Assembly: GCA_003448025.1 (NCBI GenBank)
Contig: DLXL01000461.1
Location: 5,020 to 15,212 of the forward strand
DNA: 10,193 bases
Origin: Saprospirales bacterium
GTDB lineage: Bacteria; Bacteroidota; Bacteroidia; Chitinophagales; Saprospiraceae
Direction of reading: 5' to 3'
The notes under the pieces were generated by a model. It was not told where the DNA came from. It saw nothing but the letters and a program-made list of their open reading frames with translations, and did no database searches. A program made the translations under genes and the position numbers. Within the stretch, counting starts at the first letter, position 1. Every line of letters begins with the position of its first letter. Shown piece after piece: positions 6,592 to 10,193 of the stretch.

Positions 6592-7503
6592 TTAGAAAAT
6601 GTAATTCAATGTAGCCATCCAGCGGGCGCCTGCTTGTATGGCGCCGCCGCCGAGATGTTGGTGAAGTGGTTGTTGCAGAGTAATTCCGGCCGAAAACTTT
6701 CCGGCATACACATCAAGTCCCAAAGTACCCAACACAAGTGTTCCGCCGGTAGCTTCAGCCTCCTCGCCGCCATCGCGGTTAGGGGCTGATTGATCGGCGA
6801 AAACACCTGCATTGGGCAGCAGGGATATTTTGCGCATGCTTTTCCAGTAAAATGCCTTTACCGAGCCGCTGATCCGATTGCCAAAATGGTAATCATACTG
6901 ATTCGTGGTATTGATCCGTCCCATTACATCAGAAACCAGCCCCCAGCCATTACGTCGCAGCGTATAGGTAGCAGATACGATAAAATCCGTACTGCCGGAT
7001 CCAGGTTGCATATTGGCATGCAACAGCCGGCCTTCCGGACTTCTCAACCGGTGCTGACCGGTTGGCAGCTTGACTCCGCCGCCTACCGTAATGGCGTGTT
7101 GCCATTTTCGACCCAGGCTGTCGCCGGAATCCAGCAGGATGTAGTTGCCGAGCACCGACATATCGCCGATGCCCTGAGTGTGGGATAAATTACCGTTTTC
7201 CATACGGCGAAAATCGTGATAAGGCGCCAATACCATCATTTGCAGGCGGCGCAGGGGGTAAAAACGCCCCAGGACGTCAATGGTACGGAATTGTTCGCTG
7301 GAGTGAAACTGACCGGATTCGGCGGCACTGCGGTTATGTGCGGTACGGAACGTTTGTTCGGACCAGCGCATTCCTGCAAAATGCCGGTGAAACTGCGGCA
7401 GAATGCCGAAGTAGTTGCCACCAATCGAACACCCGCACACATCGCAGGCAGCAGCGCCTGAGGCAAATGCCAACAACGCCACTGTTAGAAACAGGGTTCG
7501 CAT
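6592..7503 (-). CDS. Outer-membrane beta-barrel with N-terminal CDVCGC motif, putative transporter
   Basis: A 303-aa protein. The signal peptide ends near AAA-C at residues 19-20, so the mature protein would begin with the cysteine cluster C20-x2-C23-x-C25 (CDVCGC). The rest is a run of amphipathic beta strands ending in a terminal Phe (NYIF), typical of outer-membrane barrels. The motifs GIGDMSVLGNYILL (111-124) and GGGVKLPTG (141-149) resemble the phenol-degradation/transporter barrel family. His is common in the N-terminal third (HRHFAG, FHSSE) and in HQHLGG (281-286). The gene precedes MbnP by 23 bases and probably shares its transcript. Inference: an outer-membrane channel or metal-entry protein whose cysteine cluster faces the periplasm. 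I know no tested function for this family. Confidence 0.85.
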   Translation of the reverse strand: MRTLFLTVALLAFASGAAACDVCGCSIGGNYFGILPQFHRHFAGMRWSEQTFRTAHNRSAAESGQFHSSEQFRTIDVLGRFYPLRRLQMMVLAPYHDFRRMENGNLSHTQGIGDMSVLGNYILLDSGDSLGRKWQHAITVGGGVKLPTGQHRLRSPEGRLLHANMQPGSGSTDFIVSATYTLRRNGWGLVSDVMGRINTTNQYDYHFGNRISGSVKAFYWKSMRKISLLPNAGVFADQSAPNRDGGEEAEATGGTLVLGTLGLDVYAGKFSAGITLQQPLHQHLGGGAIQAGARWMATLNYIF

Positions 7504-7562
7504 GAGAAAAAAATGTAAAAATGAACGAAATGCACAGCGTTTATGTGCTTTCGGTCGTCAGG

Positions 7563-7584
7563 GATCTGTGGAGGAGCACAGATC
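7563..7584 (-). other. Hairpin in the gap between the Cys-rich gene and the barrel gene
   Basis: GATCTGTG (7563-7570) and CACAGATC (7577-7584) form a perfect 8-bp stem with a 6-base loop. It lies 7 bases after the stop of the upstream gene. On the minus strand no T-run follows, so it is not an obvious terminator for this operon. On the plus strand TTTT follows the stem. A weaker hairpin (GCACA/TGTGC, 7532-7548) lies nearer the barrel start. Confidence 0.45.
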
Positions 7585-7591
7585 TTTTAGA

Positions 7592-7960
7592 TTAGGCAGG
7601 AGGCTTTATAATGCCATGCGCAGGCGGTTCCATAAGCGCCCAGGGAGCGGATAAGGGAATACTTTTGAGGCAGTCTGTGTCCGGAGTTAGATAGGGGAAG
7701 ATAGCAGATACAAAAAACAACTGAATGTCTTTGATTTGCTGGAAATTTTCCGGGAGTTGCGGCTCCTGCGACTTTTCCCTGGCTGCTATTTCTTTCATAA
7801 AGGCACATTGGCCATTGCAATGCAGGCTGGGCTTATCTTTATTGACACACCTGGCCAGATATTCCGCGCGATTCATCTGATAGTGGATCGTCCAGGCTGT
7901 CCGAATGGTAGCCTGCCCAACGATCCCGCTTAGGAGTAATATGAGAAAAACGAATCGCAT
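7592..7960 (-). CDS. Small exported Cys-rich protein of unknown function
   Basis: A 122-aa protein with one hydrophobic N-terminal segment (about 3-16), either a signal peptide or a membrane anchor. The notable motif is C38-VNKDKPSLH-C48-NGQ-C52 followed by MKEI: three cysteines spaced C-x9-C-x3-C with a His next to the second. Short proteins with a CxNKDKPxLxCNGxC block are familiar from Bacteroidota, usually annotated as hypothetical; I know no proven function. A fourth Cys sits at 97 in a Pro-rich tail. It is the first of the seven minus-strand genes, 88 bases ahead of the barrel gene, with a good promoter element almost touching its start codon. Inference: an envelope protein that binds or senses a metal. 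A redox role for the cysteines is the alternative. Confidence 0.8.
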   Translation of the reverse strand: MRFVFLILLLSGIVGQATIRTAWTIHYQMNRAEYLARCVNKDKPSLHCNGQCAFMKEIAAREKSQEPQLPENFQQIKDIQLFFVSAIFPYLTPDTDCLKSIPLSAPWALMEPPAHGIIKPPA

Positions 7961-7967
7961 AACCTTG

Positions 7968-7975
7968 CAAAGATA
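7968..7975 (-). promoter_or_regulatory. -7 promoter element TATCTTTG of the metal-handling genes
   Basis: Minus strand TATCTTTG matches TAnnTTTG exactly. A CTGACA word lies about 22 bases upstream as a poor -33 candidate. Only 7 bases separate the element from the ATG at 7960, so the transcript would have a leader of a few bases at most. Confidence 0.55.
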
Positions 7976-8184
7976 TGTTGTGAGCCGGGATCTTTTTGTC
8001 AGGATTATGCCATTGTTCAGATTACTGGATATTTTTATTTCAATACCGGGTAGTCAGGATGGATACTCCAATTGTTAAATTTTCGGAGAATATTTGGAAC
8101 AAGGTGACGTAAACAGATTCTTAACGTCTAGTACATGGTTTTGAAAAAACGAGCCCTGTTCAATAATTTCTTGGCTTTTTTTCG

Positions 8185-8192
8185 TGTCTTTG
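8185..8192 (+). promoter_or_regulatory. Weak -7 promoter candidate for the sigma factor gene
   Basis: TGTCTTTG matches TAnnTTTG at five of the six defined positions and shares TCTTTGCA with the opposite promoter at 7966-7975. It lies 40 bases upstream of the GTG start. No -33 element at the usual spacing is seen. Confidence 0.3.
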
Positions 8193-8232
8193 CATTTTAT
8201 TTCACGGACTCGTCTGTTAAAACCGCCTGACA

Positions 8233-8841
8233 GTGACCGCAGTCGCTACCAGAAAAACTTCATCTTCCGCAGCGTTATCTGATTCGCAACTTATTGCCCT
8301 TTATTTAAGGGATCAGGACGCGCGTTATTTCAGCCAGTTGTACCGTCGGTACGCGGGTAAGGTATTTGCTAAATGTATATCCATGCTTGCCGATCATGGG
8401 ATGGCAAAAGATGCAACGCAAGACGTATTTATAAAGGTTCTGCTGAATTTGTCGAAGTTTACAGAACATTCTGCCTTTTCTACCTGGGTGTATTCCATCA
8501 CCTATAATTACTGTATAGATCTGATTCGGAAGAAAAAGAAGAATATCCTGATCTTTTCAGAAGACGTTGGTCGTATCAGTAAAGAAACAGAAATAGATAT
8601 CCCGGATAGTGTGATTTTAGAAATGGAAACTAACCGCCTCGATAAAGTGATGGATAAACTCCCGGTGGGCGATAAGGCGATCCTCAACATGAAATATATC
8701 GATGATATGTCGATCAAAGAGATTGGAGATGTATTGGATAAAACAGAAAGCGCCATCAAGATGCAGATCATGCGTGCCAAGATTCGGGCTCAAAGCATCT
8801 ATGAAGATATGTACGGCAAAGAGCCAATCAGCATGGAATAA
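8233..8841 (+). CDS. ECF-type RNA polymerase sigma factor
   Basis: A 202-aa protein with a sigma-70 region 2 (about 30-101), including the DATQDVFIKVL core-binding helix (60-70) and FSTWVYSITYNYCIDLIRKKKK (82-103) for promoter opening, and a region 4 helix-turn-helix (about 133-190) with MSIKEIGDVLDKTESAIKMQI. Regions 1 and 3 are absent, which defines the ECF group. The start is GTG: the first in-frame ATG falls within region 2, so it cannot be the start. The Lys-rich run at 100-103 is expected in this position. It redirects RNA polymerase to a small set of promoters. No zinc-finger or membrane anti-sigma factor follows; the next gene is a small unrecognised one, then an MscS-like channel, all on the same strand. 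It reads away from the metal-handling genes. Confidence 0.95.
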   Translation: MTAVATRKTSSSAALSDSQLIALYLRDQDARYFSQLYRRYAGKVFAKCISMLADHGMAKDATQDVFIKVLLNLSKFTEHSAFSTWVYSITYNYCIDLIRKKKKNILIFSEDVGRISKETEIDIPDSVILEMETNRLDKVMDKLPVGDKAILNMKYIDDMSIKEIGDVLDKTESAIKMQIMRAKIRAQSIYEDMYGKEPISME

Positions 8842-8864
8842 GCCCATAAACCCTCATGAACTTT

Positions 8865-8887
8865 TCCCCCGGTCACATGCCCGGGGA
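8865..8887 (+). other. GC-rich hairpin between the sigma gene and the next small gene
   Basis: TCCCCCGG (8865-8872) and CCCGGGGA (8880-8887) pair at seven of eight positions around a 7-base loop. No T-run follows, so it is probably not a strong terminator. It would lie within the coding sequence if the small gene started at 8856 instead of 8946. Confidence 0.4.
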
Positions 8888-8945
8888 TAATACCAAACCG
8901 ATTCATTCACCCGCGTCAAACCTTGGCGCAAAAAACGAACCGGCT

Positions 8946-9209
8946 ATGAATAATAGCTTAAAAAAATTGCAAGATGAACGGGAAGCGATGCTTCCTCCTG
9001 AACTGGAGGATCGCATTTCGCAACACGTTGGCACATTGTCTTTGTTCAGCAATGTGATAGAAGTATTTGTGCCCAATGCATTGCAAGTAGTGGTTCAAAT
9101 GGTAGGTGGTGAAGAGCTGCCCTGTTTAAAAAAGGCAAACCGCCGACAAGCGCGGGCCAATATGGATTGGCGTACGCCGCCCTCTTCCACATTGCCAAGT
9201 CCAGCGTAA
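8946..9209 (+). CDS. Small protein of unknown function in the sigma factor operon
   Basis: An 87-aa protein from the ATG at 8946. An in-frame ATG at 8856 would add 30 low-complexity residues that span a hairpin, so the later start is preferred but not certain. The N-terminal part, LKKLQDEREAMLPPELEDRI (5-24), is charged and probably helical. Residues 29-54 (TLSLFSNVIEVFVPNALQVVVQMVGG) are hydrophobic with few charges and could be amphipathic or membrane-associated. The tail is basic, then Pro/Ser-rich. I do not recognise the family with confidence. Its place between an ECF sigma factor and an MscS-like channel allows a regulator of the sigma factor, such as a small anti-sigma protein, but no anti-sigma motif is visible. 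Confidence 0.65.
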   Translation: MNNSLKKLQDEREAMLPPELEDRISQHVGTLSLFSNVIEVFVPNALQVVVQMVGGEELPCLKKANRRQARANMDWRTPPSSTLPSPA

Positions 9210-9240
9210 TTAATCTTCCAGCTCAACAATCTTCTTCTTC

Positions 9241-10095
9241 ATGGATCAACTTCCAGTTTCGGGGCCAGTTGCACAACTGATAGCACAGTTTTCAGCGTTT
9301 TTCCCAAAATTTATTGGAGCAATGACCATCCTTTTTGTTGGATGGTTGGTGTCACGTACAGTGGGTAAAATCTTAAGCAAGGTATTAGCCAAAGTAGGGG
9401 TAGACCGGATTGCTGAGATGCTCGACGATATTGATCTGGTTCAAAGAAGCGGGGTATTGAAAGAAAAACTTTCTGCCATTATCGCCAAAATCGTGTACTA
9501 CATGATGATGCTCACCTTCATCATTGCAGCTACTGAAACTTTGGGTGTGGGTGCAATTACGCAGTTGTTTACTGACCTGATGAACTACCTGCCGTCTTTG
9601 CTCACAGCTTCCGTCATTTTCATGTTGGGCTTGTTTTTGGCTGATATGGTCCAGGGGGCCGTTGTTACCCTTTGCCAATCGCTTGGCATTGCCTCGGCTA
9701 AAATGATTGGATCCATTGTTTTTTATTTTTTGTTTGTAACCATTGCCGTGAGTGCCCTTGCACAGGCAAAGATCAATACAGAGTTTATTTCCTCCAGCCT
9801 GGTGGTACTTATCGGCGCCGGCGCACTGGCCTTTGCGTTTGGCTATGGATTGGCGTCTAAGGACTTGGTGTCTAATTATCTGGCCACTTATTACAATAAA
9901 AATAAGGTTCGTGTGGGAGATGAGGTGCGTATCATGGGCGAAAAAGGCAAGGTGGTATTGATTGACAGTACCTCGTTGATCCTTCAAACACCAGATCGGG
10001 CCATCATTGTGCCGCTCAGCAAGCTAACCTCCGAAAAAGTAGAGGTATTCTACCCGGATCCGCAAGACAATGATTTGCTGGAAGCAGAGGTATAG
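9241..10095 (+). CDS. MscS-like mechanosensitive ion channel
   Basis: A 284-aa inner-membrane protein with about five hydrophobic helices (near 16-38, 80-103, 115-138, 155-176 and 184-206). The last helix, with the Gly/Ala-rich IGAGALAFAFGYGLASKDLVSNYLA (191-215), matches the pore-lining helix of MscS proteins. It is followed by the cytoplasmic beta domain (220-268), with VGDEVRIMGEKGKVVLID and IIVPLSKLTSEKV. The large C-terminal cage domain of E. coli MscS is missing, so this is one of the short members with conserved TM-helix repeats. It should open under membrane tension to release solutes after osmotic downshock. It starts 31 bases after the small gene without its own visible promoter, so it probably shares the sigma factor transcript. 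Confidence 0.93.
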   Translation: MDQLPVSGPVAQLIAQFSAFFPKFIGAMTILFVGWLVSRTVGKILSKVLAKVGVDRIAEMLDDIDLVQRSGVLKEKLSAIIAKIVYYMMMLTFIIAATETLGVGAITQLFTDLMNYLPSLLTASVIFMLGLFLADMVQGAVVTLCQSLGIASAKMIGSIVFYFLFVTIAVSALAQAKINTEFISSSLVVLIGAGALAFAFGYGLASKDLVSNYLATYYNKNKVRVGDEVRIMGEKGKVVLIDSTSLILQTPDRAIIVPLSKLTSEKVEVFYPDPQDNDLLEAEV

Positions 10096-10097
10096 GG

Positions 10098-10126
10098 CTT
10101 GAGGGTGTCTCACAAGTCGCATTTTT
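10098..10126 (+). terminator. Weak candidate terminator after the channel gene
   Basis: Two bases after the stop codon, CTTGAG and the CTCACAAG region form an imperfect stem (4 + 2 bp with a 2-base bulge, 5-base loop, 10098-10116). A five-T run follows at 10122-10126. The stem is short, so termination here is tentative. Confidence 0.3.
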
Positions 10127-10154
10127 AGGTCTCTTACAGCCGCGGCGTAAATAG

Positions 10155-10162
10155 TACATTTG
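10155..10162 (+). promoter_or_regulatory. Candidate -7 promoter element for a gene beyond the window
   Basis: TACATTTG is an exact match to TAnnTTTG in the non-coding end of the window. No start codon with a clear gene follows within the 31 remaining bases, and no good -33 element lies 19-21 bases upstream. Confidence 0.35.
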
Positions 10163-10193
10163 ACTATCCTGATATTGTACAGTAAGCATTAAT

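Larger units (their letters stand above)
7961..8232. promoter_or_regulatory. Divergent promoter region between the metal-handling genes and the sigma factor
   Basis: 272 bases with no gene. It holds the minus-strand -7 element at 7968-7975, a weaker plus-strand element at 8185-8192, and an inverted pair GACGT (8106-8110)/ACGTC (8124-8128) with a 13-base spacer that could be an operator. No known operator or riboswitch is recognised. Confidence 0.55.

Noticed and set aside
1796..7960. Methanobactin biosynthesis cluster.
   Set aside because: Only MbnP-like and possibly MbnH-like proteins are seen. No small precursor peptide and no MbnB/MbnC-type enzymes are encoded in the window.
8096..8128. 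ECF-type autoregulatory promoter: GGAAC at 8096-8100 with CGTC at 8125-8128.
   Set aside because: The spacing of 24 bases is well beyond the 16-17 typical of ECF promoters.

Overview
The window looks like a chromosomal segment of a Bacteroidota bacterium, most likely a Saprospiria-like lineage (the class is an inference). Three things point there. The secreted M1 peptidase ends in a type IX secretion (Por) sorting domain. Most genes lack a Shine-Dalgarno sequence, and matches to the Bacteroidota promoter element TAnnTTTG occur in several upstream regions. Many short lipoproteins and a MbnP-type protein are encoded together. I see no tRNA, rRNA, CRISPR array, transposase, integrase or phage gene.

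Layout. (1) 35-1708, plus strand: a secreted protein joining three cysteine-bearing MORN-repeat modules to a C14 caspase-like domain with intact His/Cys. (2) 1712-1793: a long near-perfect inverted repeat between convergent genes. (3) 7960 down to 1796, minus strand: seven genes in one direction. In transcription order they are a small Cys-rich exported protein, an outer-membrane beta-barrel starting with CDVCGC, a MbnP-family lipoprotein, a His-rich Ig-like lipoprotein, a YHS-domain lipoprotein, a T9SS-exported M1 aminopeptidase and a di-heme MauG/cytochrome c peroxidase-family lipoprotein. (4) 7961-8232: a divergent promoter region. (5) 8233-10095, plus strand: an ECF-type sigma factor, a small unrecognised protein and an MscS-like channel.

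How the genes may work together. In known MbnP/MbnH systems the di-heme enzyme oxidises a tryptophan of MbnP to kynurenine, which creates a copper site. Here a MbnP homologue and a MauG-like enzyme flank three other envelope proteins. Upstream lie two more proteins with cysteine clusters; one is a barrel that could be an outer-membrane channel or transporter. I infer an envelope metal (probably copper) handling locus. The aminopeptidase may simply be a passenger. The sigma factor is divergent from this locus and next to a mechanosensitive channel, so an envelope-stress role is possible but unproven.

The most unusual non-coding signal is a set of long inverted repeats of at least three unrelated sequence types. 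One arm of each begins within a few bases of a stop codon. In the two tandem gaps the second arm lies shortly before the next start, so the pair spans the gap. The first 34 bases of the window are a tandem repeat related to one of these types and directly abut the caspase start codon.
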